From: Firm-04 sp045617625
Lineage (GTDB): Bacteria > Bacillota > Clostridia > Oscillospirales > Ruminococcaceae
DNA: 64,000 nucleotides
NCBI GenBank assembly: GCA_045617625.1
Contig: JAZLJA010000023.1
Coordinates: 92,494-156,493 of the forward strand
Reading direction: 5' to 3'
This document shows, piece by piece, positions 1-8,986 of this stretch. The notes beneath the pieces are model-generated. The model worked only from the letters and a program-made list of their open reading frames with translations. It searched no databases and was not told the DNA's origin. The position numbers were made by a program, and so were the translations under genes. Each line of letters opens with the position of its first letter. Within the stretch, counting starts at the first letter, position 1.

Positions 1-124
1 GGCTCTTAACCCAATCAATAATGCGGTTTGCACCGCAAATCGGCAATCTGACCCGCCTGTCCGTCTGGGCTGACTTTCAACATGGAAAGTGGTCATGTGA
101 AAATGTTTCGATATCCATTTTCGA
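1..124 (-). ncRNA. Structured leader or small RNA, unidentified, cut by left edge
   Basis: A strong minus-strand promoter at 131-159 would start a transcript near 124 that runs off the left edge. The transcribed strand carries a 5-bp hairpin at 74-89, a possible GC-rich pairing around 51-70, and a 6-bp hairpin with a GCAA (GNRA-type) loop at 22-37. No open reading frame of note is present. I compared it by memory with the common riboswitch and small-RNA consensus cores and could not assign it. It could be a riboswitch leader for a gene left of the window, or a stable ncRNA. Confidence 0.4.
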
Positions 125-130
125 TACCTT

Positions 131-159
131 ATTTTATCATACTTTTTGAATTTTGTCAA
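131..159 (-). promoter_or_regulatory. Sigma-A promoter reading left
   Basis: On the minus strand there is TTGACA, a 17-bp spacer and TAAAAT. It lies beyond the 3' end of the dockerin gene at 232-1131 and drives the structured leader at 1-124. Confidence 0.75.
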
Positions 160-231
160 TCATTTTTTGAAAAATTCATAGTGGAAATATCACAAAACAA
201 ATGAACCGACTGAAATCGGCAATACACTTTG

Positions 232-1131
232 TCATTCGTTCTCTTGAGTTTCTTCAGGAACGCTTTCTTTCGCAATATGCCGAAGAAGGAATGTCATATC
301 AGTTCCATTCACCACGCCATCCTGATTCAAATCCGCTTTCGATTTCGCTTCATTGTTCAAGTCAAGCGTAATATCCTCAGTGGCAATTCGAGATATAATG
401 ATTGCATCAGATACTGTAATCGCATCATCAAGATTCACATCGCCAAAAGTATTCCAATCCACATTTTCTTCAGAAACACCAGCATTTTCTGTGTCGTCTG
501 TTTCGTCATCAGTTTTGGGTGTTTTACAAATCAAAGAAAGATTATCAAATGTAAGCGTGGTGCCATCAGGGAAACAGTCTTTTTCCTGATAGTCACCTGC
601 ACCTCCAAACTGCCATGCCCACTGCGCATTATCCATATCGGTCAGAGATGTGAATGTGCATTCAAAAATCAGTTTTTGTCCTTCACCAATGGTAACACAG
701 TTCCAGCCTGCACCATAGCTTTCATTTGCTTCACCATAGCCATTGTGCCAGATTTCCTTGTCACCGGCTGCATTTCCGATAACTGTGTAGATCTCCCCTG
801 CTGCATCCGACGTGACCTCTGCATGAAGCGCATAAAGGCATCCGGCTTCGATCTTCAGATTTCGTGCAATGAGCTGACAATCCCATCTTGAGACGCCGCC
901 ATCTTCTTTTCCGCCGTTATTGATGATTTTTACCTGATATGTACCATCCTTTACACTGCCGTCAAGTTCGGCAGGTTCAGAGGCGGATACAGCCCACTGT
1001 GAATCTGAATCATCAAAAGTCGAATTCAGAAGCACGCGTTCAGAAGCAGCGAAAGCAGTCATGCTCGAAACCAAAACAGCGGGTGAAAGCAACAATGCAC
1101 CAATCAGCCTTACATACAATTTTCCTCTCAT
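232..1131 (-). CDS. Secreted CBM-like protein with C-terminal type I dockerin
   Basis: A 299-residue secreted, cellulosome-type protein. Residues 1-29 form a signal peptide ending in AFA. Residues about 31-201 form a beta-sandwich resembling the CBM4/9-like carbohydrate-binding superfamily, with no catalytic motif visible. A short acidic Asp/Glu/Thr linker at 203-227 leads to a dockerin at about 230-288 with two calcium-loop/helix repeats (GDVNLDDAITVSDAI and ADLNQDGVVNGTDM). The dockerin would dock the protein on a cohesin-bearing scaffoldin, so the likely role is binding plant polysaccharide at the cell surface. The start is supported by GAGAGGG five bases upstream. It is monocistronic, divergent from polA, with its own promoter. 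I see no convincing terminator downstream. The sugar specificity cannot be read from the sequence. Confidence 0.85.
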   Translation of the reverse strand: MRGKLYVRLIGALLLSPAVLVSSMTAFAASERVLLNSTFDDSDSQWAVSASEPAELDGSVKDGTYQVKIINNGGKEDGGVSRWDCQLIARNLKIEAGCLYALHAEVTSDAAGEIYTVIGNAAGDKEIWHNGYGEANESYGAGWNCVTIGEGQKLIFECTFTSLTDMDNAQWAWQFGGAGDYQEKDCFPDGTTLTFDNLSLICKTPKTDDETDDTENAGVSEENVDWNTFGDVNLDDAITVSDAIIISRIATEDITLDLNNEAKSKADLNQDGVVNGTDMTFLLRHIAKESVPEETQENE

Positions 1132-1208
1132 AAAATCCCTCTCATTTCATTATTCTGCTGCAATGATGTGATGAAAAATACAATTTTTCATTGTATTCTC
1201 ACTTACAG

Positions 1209-1237
1209 ATTATAGCATAATTCTGTTTCGATGTAAA
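1209..1237 (-). promoter_or_regulatory. Promoter of the dockerin/CBM gene
   Basis: Minus strand TTTACA, 17 bp, TATAAT. The 5' untranslated region contains a perfect 7-bp inverted repeat (AATACAA / TTGTATT, 1177-1197), which could be an mRNA hairpin or an operator. Confidence 0.75.
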
Positions 1238-1267
1238 GCTTTTTTCAAAATTCTTTTTATAATCATA

Positions 1268-1296
1268 TTGACCGATTTGTAAGAAAGTGATATACT
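1268..1296 (+). promoter_or_regulatory. polA promoter
   Basis: TTGACC, 17-bp spacer, TATACT, about 90 bp upstream of the polA start. It is divergent from the dockerin gene promoter. Confidence 0.7.
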
Positions 1297-1385
1297 AGTT
1301 ACTATAATCGAATCATCGAGATCTGGTTTCTGTTCTTGGAGAGGAACATAAATAACTACTACTTTTGACACAAGGGTGATGAATC

Positions 1386-3926
1386 ATGAAATTGCTTGCT
1401 GTCGATGGCAACAGCATTTTGAACCGTGCATATTACGGCGTCAAGCCGCTCACCAATCATCAGGGTATATTTACCAATGCTATATTCGGTTTTTTCAACA
1501 TTGTCTGGAAGGCAATCGACGAATGCACCCCTGATATGATTGTTTTCGCTTTTGATCTGAAAGACCCGACTTTTCGTCACAAGGCCGTAAGCACCTACAA
1601 AGCCAACCGAAAAGGTATGCCCGAAGAACTTGCTATGCAGCTTCCCTATACAAAACAAATCATTTCAGCTCTCGGGTATCCTGTTCTCACTTGTGCAGGT
1701 TGGGAAGCTGATGATATTCTCGGTTCACTTGCTGCAATCTGCGATGCAGATAAAGCCGAATGTGTTCTGCTCACGGGTGACAGAGACAATCTCCAGTTAA
1801 TCACAGATTCTGTTCATGTACGGCTTTGTACGAATAAAGCTCCGATTCTGTTCACGCAAGAACGTTTTCTCTCAGAATACGGATTTCAACCTAAAAGTCT
1901 GATTGACTTGAAAGCTCTGATGGGTGACAGTTCGGACAATATTTCCGGTGTTCCGGGTATTGGTGAAAAAACAGCAATGACACTGATCCAGAAATTCGGC
2001 AGCATTGAAAACCTGTATCAAAACCTTACTGATGACAGCATCAAATCGTCAGTTCGTGCCAAACTGGAAGCAGGCGCTGCGGATGCCGAACAAAGTAAAT
2101 GGCTTGCTACGATTGTCACCAATGCGCCCATTCCCTCAAACCTGTCCGAATACCTCCCAAAACCTCGTGACGAACATCAGCTTTCTGTAATTCTGACAGA
2201 ACTTGAACTCTATCAGATGATGAAAAAACTGAATATTGAACCAAGTACTGAGCAAATTCATGCTTTCAAAAGTGCATCGGACATCAAAGCACCTCAAATC
2301 GTTTCTCTTTCGGATGATGAGTTTGAAGCCCTTTGCTGCAGCAGCAAGCCTATTGATTTTCTCATGCAGGCATCCATTCTCTATTTGCATAGTGATGGGA
2401 AAGCAGCCCGTGTTACGGATACGAGGAAAATTGAAAAATTTCTTTGCGGCGAAGCCGCTAAACGAACATTTTCAGCAAAACCTGTATTCCGTTTTTGTAT
2501 GGAATGCGGAAAAACCATTCGCAATCTAATGCAGGACTCAGAAATATGTGCATATCTTCTGAACCCGTCCATGAGTGAATATGTAATTGAAAAACTCTGT
2601 GCCAATGCAGGAATCCCTTATTTTTCAGAACTTGGCGAGTTTGCTGACATTGCTTCTCTTCCTGCGCTCTCCGAACATCTAATACGTGAAATTACCGAAC
2701 AGGGTATGGAACCTCTGTTTCGTGATATCGAAATGCCGTTGGTGGAAGTATTAGCTGATATGGAACATATCGGTGTTGAAATTGATGCGAATGGCGTTGC
2801 ACAATTCGGGGAAAAACTGGCTTCACAAATAGATACACTCCAAGCCCAAATCTATGAAGCCGCCGGACATGAATTCAATATACTCTCTCCCAAACAACTT
2901 GGCACATTACTGTTTGAAGAACTATGTCTCCCTGCCGGTAAAAAAACTAAAACAGGCTGGAGTACAAATGCAGAAACTCTCGAAGCACTTCGTTTTCAAC
3001 ATCCAATTGTTGAAATGGTTCTGCAATATCGTCAGCTGACCAAACTCTCCTCCACATATGTAGAAGGTCTTTTGAAAGCGGTATCACCAGACAACCGCAT
3101 CCACACCTGTTATCGGCAGACAGAAACACGAACAGGGCGTATTTCCTCAACCGAACCAAATCTCCAGAATATTCCCGTAAGAACAGAACTTGGGCGCGAA
3201 ATGCGGAAGTTCTTCGTTGCAAAAGAGAATTACTGCCTGCTTGATGCAGACTATAGCCAGATTGAACTTCGACTTGTTGCTCATCTTTGTGATGACGATA
3301 ATATGAAGCGTAGTTTTGTTGAAAATCGCGATATTCACCGTACAACCGCCGCACAGGTTTTCCGTTTGCCCGAAGATATGATCACCAAAGAAATGCGAAG
3401 TGCAGCAAAAGCCGTCAATTTCGGCATTTTGTACGGAATTGGTGCTTTTTCACTCTCCAAAGACATTGGCGTATCCGTGAAACAGGCTGAACAATATATC
3501 AAAGACTATCTTGACTCTTTTCCGAACATCCAGCGTTTCATGGATAACACAGTTGAACAGGCAAAACTGAACGGTTATGTCACAACGCTTTTGGGACGAA
3601 GAAGGTATGTCCCTGAACTTCGTGTATCAAACAAAATGGTGCAAGCTGCTGGGAAACGCATCGCCATGAATACGCCCGTGCAAGGCACAGCAGCAGATAT
3701 AATCAAAGCTGCTATGGTAAAAGTTTGGAGACGTCTCAAAGAAGAAGTACCGAATGCAAAACTGATTCTTCAGATCCACGATGAATTGATTGTCGAAGCA
3801 CCTTATGAAGATGCTGATAAAGCTGCAGAAATCCTGAAAGAGGAAATGGAGAATGCCTGCGTGCTCTCCGTTCCGCTCACAGTCGATGTTGAGAAAGGCG
3901 CAAGCTGGTATGAAGCAAAAGGCTGA
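1386..3926 (+). CDS. polA: DNA polymerase I
   Basis: Replication and repair polymerase that removes RNA primers and fills gaps. The protein is 846 residues. The N-terminal 5'-nuclease domain (about 1-290) shows TGDRDNLQL near 128 and GDSSDNISGVPGIGEKTA from 180, the latter being the helix-hairpin-helix region. The middle domain (about 300-450) occupies the 3'-5' exonuclease position, but I see none of its metal-binding acidic motifs, so proofreading is probably absent, as in many Firmicutes. The family A polymerase domain has motif A DADYSQIELRL (from D620), the O-helix region with AVNFGILYGIGA, and motif C QIHDELIVEAP (from 796). It overlaps the rimI start by 17 bases, which suggests co-translation. 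Confidence 0.97.
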   Translation: MKLLAVDGNSILNRAYYGVKPLTNHQGIFTNAIFGFFNIVWKAIDECTPDMIVFAFDLKDPTFRHKAVSTYKANRKGMPEELAMQLPYTKQIISALGYPVLTCAGWEADDILGSLAAICDADKAECVLLTGDRDNLQLITDSVHVRLCTNKAPILFTQERFLSEYGFQPKSLIDLKALMGDSSDNISGVPGIGEKTAMTLIQKFGSIENLYQNLTDDSIKSSVRAKLEAGAADAEQSKWLATIVTNAPIPSNLSEYLPKPRDEHQLSVILTELELYQMMKKLNIEPSTEQIHAFKSASDIKAPQIVSLSDDEFEALCCSSKPIDFLMQASILYLHSDGKAARVTDTRKIEKFLCGEAAKRTFSAKPVFRFCMECGKTIRNLMQDSEICAYLLNPSMSEYVIEKLCANAGIPYFSELGEFADIASLPALSEHLIREITEQGMEPLFRDIEMPLVEVLADMEHIGVEIDANGVAQFGEKLASQIDTLQAQIYEAAGHEFNILSPKQLGTLLFEELCLPAGKKTKTGWSTNAETLEALRFQHPIVEMVLQYRQLTKLSSTYVEGLLKAVSPDNRIHTCYRQTETRTGRISSTEPNLQNIPVRTELGREMRKFFVAKENYCLLDADYSQIELRLVAHLCDDDNMKRSFVENRDIHRTTAAQVFRLPEDMITKEMRSAAKAVNFGILYGIGAFSLSKDIGVSVKQAEQYIKDYLDSFPNIQRFMDNTVEQAKLNGYVTTLLGRRRYVPELRVSNKMVQAAGKRIAMNTPVQGTAADIIKAAMVKVWRRLKEEVPNAKLILQIHDELIVEAPYEDADKAAEILKEEMENACVLSVPLTVDVEKGASWYEAKG

Positions 3927-4359
3927 TTTGAAATTTGAATTAATGACTGCTGAAACGGTCCATGGCGTCTCAGAACTTGCTAAATCATGTTTTTCAACGC
4001 CATGGTCGGAAGCAATCTATCAGCGGGAACTTGACAATCCGCACGGGTTTACCTACGTTTGTATTGATCATTCCGATGTTGTCGGTTTCATCAACTGCGG
4101 ATTTGTTCTCGATGAACTGACACTCAACACACTGGCAGTCGCAGCAGAATACCGCAGAATAGGTATTGCACGTCAACTTTGGAACTATGCCAAAGAAATG
4201 ATAACCGGCATTTGTACGATCTGTTATCTTGAGGTGCGGGAAAGCAATCTTCCTGCACAAGCTCTTTATCACTCGCTTGGATTTGTTCAAAACGGTTATC
4301 GTCCTCGATATTATCAAGAACCCGAAGAAGCTGCGGTTCTTATGGCTTGTAATTTATAA
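3910..4359 (+). CDS. rimI: RimI-type ribosomal protein S18 N-acetyltransferase
   Basis: A GNAT acetyltransferase of 149 residues, the usual RimI length, predicted to acetylate the N-terminal alanine of ribosomal protein S18. The acetyl-CoA motif is visible as VAAEYRRIGIARQL, followed by the typical LEVRESNLPAQALYHSLGF segment. I chose the ATG at 3910, inside the last codons of polA. An upstream in-frame ATG at 3853 would add 19 residues with no relation to the family, and a downstream ATG at 3943 is possible. It is probably co-transcribed with polA and ends at a hairpin terminator shared with the convergent gene. Confidence 0.85.
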   Translation: MKQKADLKFELMTAETVHGVSELAKSCFSTPWSEAIYQRELDNPHGFTYVCIDHSDVVGFINCGFVLDELTLNTLAVAAEYRRIGIARQLWNYAKEMITGICTICYLEVRESNLPAQALYHSLGFVQNGYRPRYYQEPEEAAVLMACNL

Positions 4360-4362
4360 GAG

Positions 4363-4394
4363 AAAAGGCAGAAGAACGTCATTCTTCTGCCTTT
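4363..4394. terminator. Bidirectional terminator between rimI and a phosphoesterase gene
   Basis: A 13- to 14-bp stem (AAAGGCAGAAGAA / TTCTTCTGCCTTT) with a short loop. It lies between convergent genes, with A-rich and T-rich flanks suitable for either strand. Confidence 0.85.
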
Positions 4395-4396
4395 AT

Positions 4397-5245
4397 TTAT
4401 TCAGATTTCAGTGTCACACAAATGATTTCCGGACGATTGAATAATCGAAGCGGAAATCCGCTGTTGCCAAGTCCTCGGCTGACATACATCACAGTATCTT
4501 TCTCAGAGAATTTACCTTCCGTTTTTCTTGGAAGAATCCCTTGATCCGGTGCATATAGCCCCTGATGTAAAAAAGGTATCCGAAACTGTCCTCCATGCGC
4601 ATGTCCAGTAAAAACCATATCCACACCTGCATTCGCATAATCTTGAAGAATCTGAGGTTCATGAGCAAGTAAGATCTGATAGTCTGATGGATTTTCTTCA
4701 GCCATAATATTTTGAAGACTATTCGTGAACAACTTTTCATCACCCACGCCGATGAGTGAAATGTTGTCCCCGTTCTCTGCAGTCAGTTTCACGCATTCGC
4801 TGTTCAGATACCGCACGCCAAAAGACTGTATATTTAAGGCGAAAGCTTGAAACGTTTCGTCCTCGAGCATCATTTCATGATTACCTGTCACATAATAGGT
4901 TGGGGCAATTTCAACAGCCTGTGACAGAAACAACTCCGCTTTTTTCACATTTGTGTGGTTACTGCAATCTATCATATCACCTGTTGTGACTATGATATCA
5001 GGATCCAATGCGCGGATTTCTTCAAGAAGCGGCGTATTATCCGAGATAAATGTTTTGTTGTGCAAATCGGAAAGATGCACGATTTTGAATCCGTCAAACC
5101 CTTTCGGAATCTCTGTGCTGTACTGTTCAAACTCAGTGATTTCAATACAGTTGTTGGAATAGAAACAAAATGCAGCAAACAATAACAAAAATATCGCCCA
5201 GACAACAGATTTCCAAATCTTCTTTCTGGATTTTGCCATTATCAT
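4397..5245 (-). CDS. Membrane-anchored calcineurin-like metallophosphoesterase (YkuE/YaeI type)
   Basis: A 282-residue metal-dependent phosphoesterase. An N-terminal hydrophobic segment (about residues 10-28) would anchor it, with the catalytic domain outside the membrane. The five blocks of the calcineurin-like family are all present: HLSDLHN, GDMIDCSN, VTGNHEMM, LAHEP and FTGHAHGGQFRIP. In this family the histidines and aspartates bind a dimetal centre. The natural substrate is not evident; relatives have been linked to lipid or protein phosphate removal. GAGG lies 4 bases before the first ATG (5245) and 10 before a second (5239), so either start is possible. Monocistronic. Confidence 0.85.
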   Translation of the reverse strand: MIMAKSRKKIWKSVVWAIFLLLFAAFCFYSNNCIEITEFEQYSTEIPKGFDGFKIVHLSDLHNKTFISDNTPLLEEIRALDPDIIVTTGDMIDCSNHTNVKKAELFLSQAVEIAPTYYVTGNHEMMLEDETFQAFALNIQSFGVRYLNSECVKLTAENGDNISLIGVGDEKLFTNSLQNIMAEENPSDYQILLAHEPQILQDYANAGVDMVFTGHAHGGQFRIPFLHQGLYAPDQGILPRKTEGKFSEKDTVMYVSRGLGNSGFPLRLFNRPEIICVTLKSE

Positions 5246-5273
5246 CGAACCTCGCTTTGAATAGATATACTAT

Positions 5274-5302
5274 ATTGTACCACAAATCTGCCAAAAAAGC
5301 AA
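5274..5302 (-). promoter_or_regulatory. Promoter of the metallophosphoesterase gene
   Basis: Minus strand TTGCTT, 17 bp, TACAAT. The -35 hexamer sits in the T-rich tail of the upstream gene's terminator. Confidence 0.55.
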
Positions 5303-5333
5303 GAAACCCGCAGAACGTACTCTGCGGGTTTCT
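5293..5333 (-). terminator. Terminator of the dockerin/SGNH esterase gene
   Basis: A perfect 13-bp GC-rich stem (AGAAACCCGCAGA / TCTGCGGGTTTCT, arms 5302-5314 and 5321-5333), followed on the minus strand by TTGCTTTTTT. Confidence 0.9.
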
Positions 5334-5342
5334 GAAAAAAGA

Positions 5343-7193
5343 TCACGAAATAACGGCAATACCGTAAAGGACAAAGGTAGTCGATGGATTATCCATCGTA
5401 ATGGAGACGTTCAATGTACCGGATGTATTTTGATAGTATGCAATATCACCGTCAAGACCGCCCCATGTCCACTGAAGGTTACTGCTGACCTTATTTGCTT
5501 TGCCATTGACATTGACAACCGCAGTACCCATTGAAGCATTGGAATTAGACTGGAACAGAAGCATAATGCCTTTTCCCTCGACCGTGAAGCTCAGTGCATT
5601 GTTTCCGTTTTTGCTGAATGTGAAACCGTTGGGATAGCTCTGATTGTTGGTACCCTTTGACCAGGAACCCTGGCTCAAATTCTTGAGTTCGCTGATATCC
5701 ACTACACGAGCAGTTGAGTATTCGGTACCAAAAACGTCTTTGTTCACAATATCAAAGCTGTCGTCTGCGTTCTCAGAACGAAGTGCCTGACGATAGTAGT
5801 ACGCAATACAGTCAGCAATCATTTTGTGACCGCCGTCACCGGGGTGAATGTTGTCGCCGCTGCCATAGTCTTTCCAAGACATGGTACCTGCCTTGATTGC
5901 ATTCATGATTGCATTCTTACCGCTGATAACAGGAACATCATAATTCTGGGCAACTTGAGCCATCCAGTCCTGGTTGCTCGAACCGCTCTCCTGGCAAAGT
6001 GTGACCACAATCACAGCAGGTTCATTTTCCTGCATCAAACATTTTTTCACGAGAGACTCAAAGGACTTCTGGAAACGGGTACTTCCTTGGTCATTGACGG
6101 CGAACTCAATGAAGATGATATCACAGTTTTTCTTGTAGATGTCATTGTCCACACGCAGGTTGCCGACAACAGAAGATGTGCCCGAAAGACCGGCGTTGAC
6201 ATATTTGACATTGCCGCCCTTACCGAAAGTCTGCGCAAAATATTCATAGGACAGGTTTGCGTAGCACTTATTCGGTGAACTGGAAGAACCACCTGCGGTA
6301 ATGGAACCACCAAGATAGCCGATAGAAACCGTGTCTCCGCTCTGCGCCTTAGAAATCTTATCACGGATACGCTTGGTGTTACCCAGATTCAAAATGGAAT
6401 CCTTGTAAACATTCAGCATCTGCGGAGTTGCAGTTTCCTGATAATTATCCCAATCGCCCTCAACGGAAGCTGATTTTGGATTCAAGAGTGCAACTTTCAG
6501 CAAAGTAAGGTCAAGTCCGTTAATGACATTGTCCTTATTGTAATCTGCGCCAGCTTCTACGGTAACATCCTCGCAGATCAGATACTTGGCAAGTGCAACC
6601 GCATCGGCAATATTCACAGACAAATCACCGTTGGCATCACCCAACTTGATCACAGAGGGCGAACCTGTAATCGTGACAGTATCTACGTAGAAATCACAGA
6701 GTGACTCTGTTGTTTCAAGGTAAATGGAGAGGTCAGATGCGCCCTCAGGAACTGTGTAGGCATCATTGGAAAGAACAGTCCATTCACCGCTCTGCACAGT
6801 ATCAAGCGCAATTTCGTCATAAGCAGTTGTGCCGCCGCTGGAATACTGGAGAGAAAACTTCATTTCAACGGGTTCACCGCTGTCCTGATAGACAGCCGCA
6901 GATACTTTGTATGTGCTGCCGCCCGACATAATCGACGAGGCGTCACGCGAAGCACCTTGCCATGTATCAGTTCTTCCGCTGACGAACAAACTACATTCAG
7001 CAGTGTATGCCTCATCGGATGTCCACTGAACAGCAGCGCCGCCGCGACCGGTAAAACTGTCATTCGTGGTTTCAAACTCTGCAGAAAGCAATGTTGCCGC
7101 ACTGGCTGAAATGCTCATTGGAATTGATGCAGTCGTCATCGTAATCGCAGTTGCACAAAGAAGATAGAACGCACTTGAATTGCTTTTTTTCAT
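5343..7193 (-). CDS. Cellulosomal SGNH esterase with CBM-like domain and internal dockerin
   Basis: A secreted 616-residue carbohydrate esterase candidate. Domains in order: signal peptide (1-33, Ala-rich cleavage region); CBM-like beta-sandwich (about 36-178); dockerin in the middle of the chain (184-238; GDANGDLSVNIADAVALAKY and ADYNKDNVINGLDLTLLK); SGNH/GDSL hydrolase (about 285-475); and a C-terminal beta-rich accessory domain. The nucleophile is Ser297 in GGSITAG, the oxyanion Asn367 is in FAVNDQG, and the Asp-His pair is in DNIHPGDGGH (about 447-450). Such enzymes usually remove acetyl groups from xylan or pectin; the exact substrate is inferred. The start follows AAAGGAGGATCTACC. It has its own promoter and terminator. 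Confidence 0.88.
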   Translation of the reverse strand: MKKSNSSAFYLLCATAITMTTASIPMSISASAATLLSAEFETTNDSFTGRGGAAVQWTSDEAYTAECSLFVSGRTDTWQGASRDASSIMSGGSTYKVSAAVYQDSGEPVEMKFSLQYSSGGTTAYDEIALDTVQSGEWTVLSNDAYTVPEGASDLSIYLETTESLCDFYVDTVTITGSPSVIKLGDANGDLSVNIADAVALAKYLICEDVTVEAGADYNKDNVINGLDLTLLKVALLNPKSASVEGDWDNYQETATPQMLNVYKDSILNLGNTKRIRDKISKAQSGDTVSIGYLGGSITAGGSSSSPNKCYANLSYEYFAQTFGKGGNVKYVNAGLSGTSSVVGNLRVDNDIYKKNCDIIFIEFAVNDQGSTRFQKSFESLVKKCLMQENEPAVIVVTLCQESGSSNQDWMAQVAQNYDVPVISGKNAIMNAIKAGTMSWKDYGSGDNIHPGDGGHKMIADCIAYYYRQALRSENADDSFDIVNKDVFGTEYSTARVVDISELKNLSQGSWSKGTNNQSYPNGFTFSKNGNNALSFTVEGKGIMLLFQSNSNASMGTAVVNVNGKANKVSSNLQWTWGGLDGDIAYYQNTSGTLNVSITMDNPSTTFVLYGIAVIS

Positions 7194-7255
7194 GGTAGAT
7201 CCTCCTTTTTATGTATCTCTATTTCTATGGTCAATCCTCCCGAATATATAATTTT

Positions 7256-7284
7256 ATCATATCATCAATCAGCCACAAAGTCAA
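7256..7284 (-). promoter_or_regulatory. Promoter of the dockerin/SGNH esterase gene
   Basis: Minus strand TTGACT, 17 bp, TATGAT. Confidence 0.7.
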
Positions 7285-7340
7285 TGTACTATATCATCCT
7301 ATTTATGTCCGATTACAATATATGGAACTGAAAAAGTTGC

Positions 7341-7369
7341 TTGCAATCATTTCAAGAATGTGTTATAAT
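7341..7369 (+). promoter_or_regulatory. Promoter of the GNAT / YfcE-like / YgjP-like operon
   Basis: TTGCAA, 17 bp, TATAAT. It lies 27 bases before the GNAT start codon. Confidence 0.75.
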
Positions 7370-7396
7370 GTGGAAAAGATGAGAGGGGATGATTGG

Positions 7397-7858
7397 ATGA
7401 TCGAAATTCGTGCACTTCATGATGAAGATTTTCGGAAAATAAAGGAAATCTATAAAGCCGCATTCTCAATACCGCCATGGAATGATGACTGGAGTAACGA
7501 TACGCAGCTGACTGAATATCTCGAAGAAATCATGTATGCCAAATATCCGCTGCATCTCGGACTTTATCAAGATGGGATACTCTGTGGTATATCCTTAGGC
7601 TATATCAAACACTGGTGTCAAGGAACGGAATACTATTTGGATGAACTCTGCATTCACCCTGAAGCACAAGGAAAAGGGCTCGGAACAACATTTATACGCC
7701 TGATTGAACAATACGCAAAAAACAAAGGACTTTGCGGCATTTTCCTCCAAACCGACAATGACATGCCAGCTTATCGTTTTTATCAAAAGCTTGGATTTGA
7801 AGAATTACCCACACACGTTTCTTTTTTCAAATCATTTGAAAAGGAGAAAACCGAATGA
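7397..7858 (+). CDS. GNAT family N-acetyltransferase
   Basis: A 153-residue acetyltransferase with the acetyl-CoA loop HPEAQGKGLGTTFI and the C-terminal NDMPAYRFYQKLGFEE segment typical of GNAT enzymes. The substrate is unknown. The start at 7397 is chosen because GAGAGGGG lies about 9 bases upstream and the promoter -10 is only about 30 bases away. The longer in-frame reading from 7211 would run through the promoter. It is the first gene of a tight three-gene operon and overlaps the next gene by four bases (ATGA). Confidence 0.85.
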   Translation: MIEIRALHDEDFRKIKEIYKAAFSIPPWNDDWSNDTQLTEYLEEIMYAKYPLHLGLYQDGILCGISLGYIKHWCQGTEYYLDELCIHPEAQGKGLGTTFIRLIEQYAKNKGLCGIFLQTDNDMPAYRFYQKLGFEELPTHVSFFKSFEKEKTE

Positions 7859-8397
7859 AATGGATGATTGCCTCTGATATTCATGGATCTGCTTTCTACT
7901 GCAAAGAAATGCTCAATAGATTTCATGCCGAGAAAGCGGATCGTCTCCTCTTGCTCGGTGATCTGCTCTATCATGGTCCGCGCAATGACCTTCCGAAAGA
8001 CTATTCTCCAAAAGACGTTATTCAAATGCTGAATGTTCTTTCCGACAGGATATTATGTATTCGCGGCAACTGTGATGCAGACGTAGACCAGATGGTACTC
8101 GATTTCCCGATTTTGGCAGACTATGCTGTGCTTACCTTTGACACTACTCTGATCTATGCAACACATGGACATATTTTCAATGCTTCCCATATGCTGCCGC
8201 TCCAACGCGGAGATATTCTTCTTCATGGTCATACACATATTCCTCTTTTTGAATCAGTTGAAAAAAGTCTATGCCTCACATCCGGATCGGTCGCTATTCC
8301 GAAAGCTGATTCACCGCATAGCTATATGACATTTGAAAAGGGCATATTTTTGTGGAAAGACTTGCAAGGTAACCGGTTTATGGAGTATCAGATTTGA
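7855..8397 (+). CDS. YfcE-like phosphodiesterase (metallophosphatase)
   Basis: A 180-residue cytoplasmic calcineurin-type phosphodiesterase close to YfcE. Motifs are ASDIHGS, LLGDLLYHGPRND, RGNCDAD, THGHIF and LLHGHTHIP. YfcE proteins hydrolyse phosphodiester model substrates with Mn2+; the in vivo substrate is not known. Length and motif spacing match the family. The start codon overlaps the stop of the GNAT gene, and the stop overlaps the TTG start of the next gene, so the three are probably translationally coupled. Confidence 0.85.
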   Translation: MKWMIASDIHGSAFYCKEMLNRFHAEKADRLLLLGDLLYHGPRNDLPKDYSPKDVIQMLNVLSDRILCIRGNCDADVDQMVLDFPILADYAVLTFDTTLIYATHGHIFNASHMLPLQRGDILLHGHTHIPLFESVEKSLCLTSGSVAIPKADSPHSYMTFEKGIFLWKDLQGNRFMEYQI

Positions 8398-8972
8398 GCC
8401 GCCTTATGATTGACGGCATCGCCGTAGAAGTGAAGCGTTCCAAACGCAAAACCATTTCACTGCAAATTGACCGAAATGGGAACACAATTCTGCGAATCCC
8501 CAGTCTGATCAGTGATGCACAAGCTCACGAAATACTTGAGAAACGAAAGTGTTGGATAGAGCACTCCCTATCAAAAATCCAAACGTCCATAAAGGAAACC
8601 GATTCACTCCCCTGCTACACATCCGAACAACTTTCTGCATTTGCTCAGAAAGCAAAAGATATCATTCCCGAACGCGTCGCTCAATATGCTTCCATCATTG
8701 GTGTCACTTACGGAAAAATCACAATACGCTGTCAGAAAACCAGATGGGGAAGCTGTTCCTCATGCGGTAATCTGAATTTCAACTGTTTACTGGTCGATAT
8801 GCCGCGTGAAGTACTGGACAGTGTCATTGTTCACGAACTGTGTCATCGAAGGGAAATGAACCATTCTACAAGATTTTACGCAGAAATTCATCGTGTTTTT
8901 CCGGAATATGACCGTTGGGACAAATGGCTCAAAGATAACGGTAGTCGTTTTTTGCGTCGCGTATCGCGATGA
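8394..8972 (+). CDS. YgjP-like zinc metallopeptidase domain protein (DUF45)
   Basis: A 192-residue protein of the YgjP/SprT-like metallopeptidase family. The zinc motif is HELCH within VIVHELCHRREMNHSTRFY, followed by WDKWLKDNG near the C-terminus. A conserved TRWGSC segment precedes the zinc motif, as in this family. The start appears to be TTG at 8394: GGAG at 8382-8385 lies 8 bases upstream of it but 20 bases from the next in-frame ATG (8406). It shares four bases (TTGA) with the preceding stop. The physiological substrate is unknown; such proteins often travel with restriction or repair genes, but here the context is housekeeping. Confidence 0.85.
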   Translation: MSRLMIDGIAVEVKRSKRKTISLQIDRNGNTILRIPSLISDAQAHEILEKRKCWIEHSLSKIQTSIKETDSLPCYTSEQLSAFAQKAKDIIPERVAQYASIIGVTYGKITIRCQKTRWGSCSSCGNLNFNCLLVDMPREVLDSVIVHELCHRREMNHSTRFYAEIHRVFPEYDRWDKWLKDNGSRFLRRVSR

Positions 8973-8986
8973 TATTCATAAAAAGC

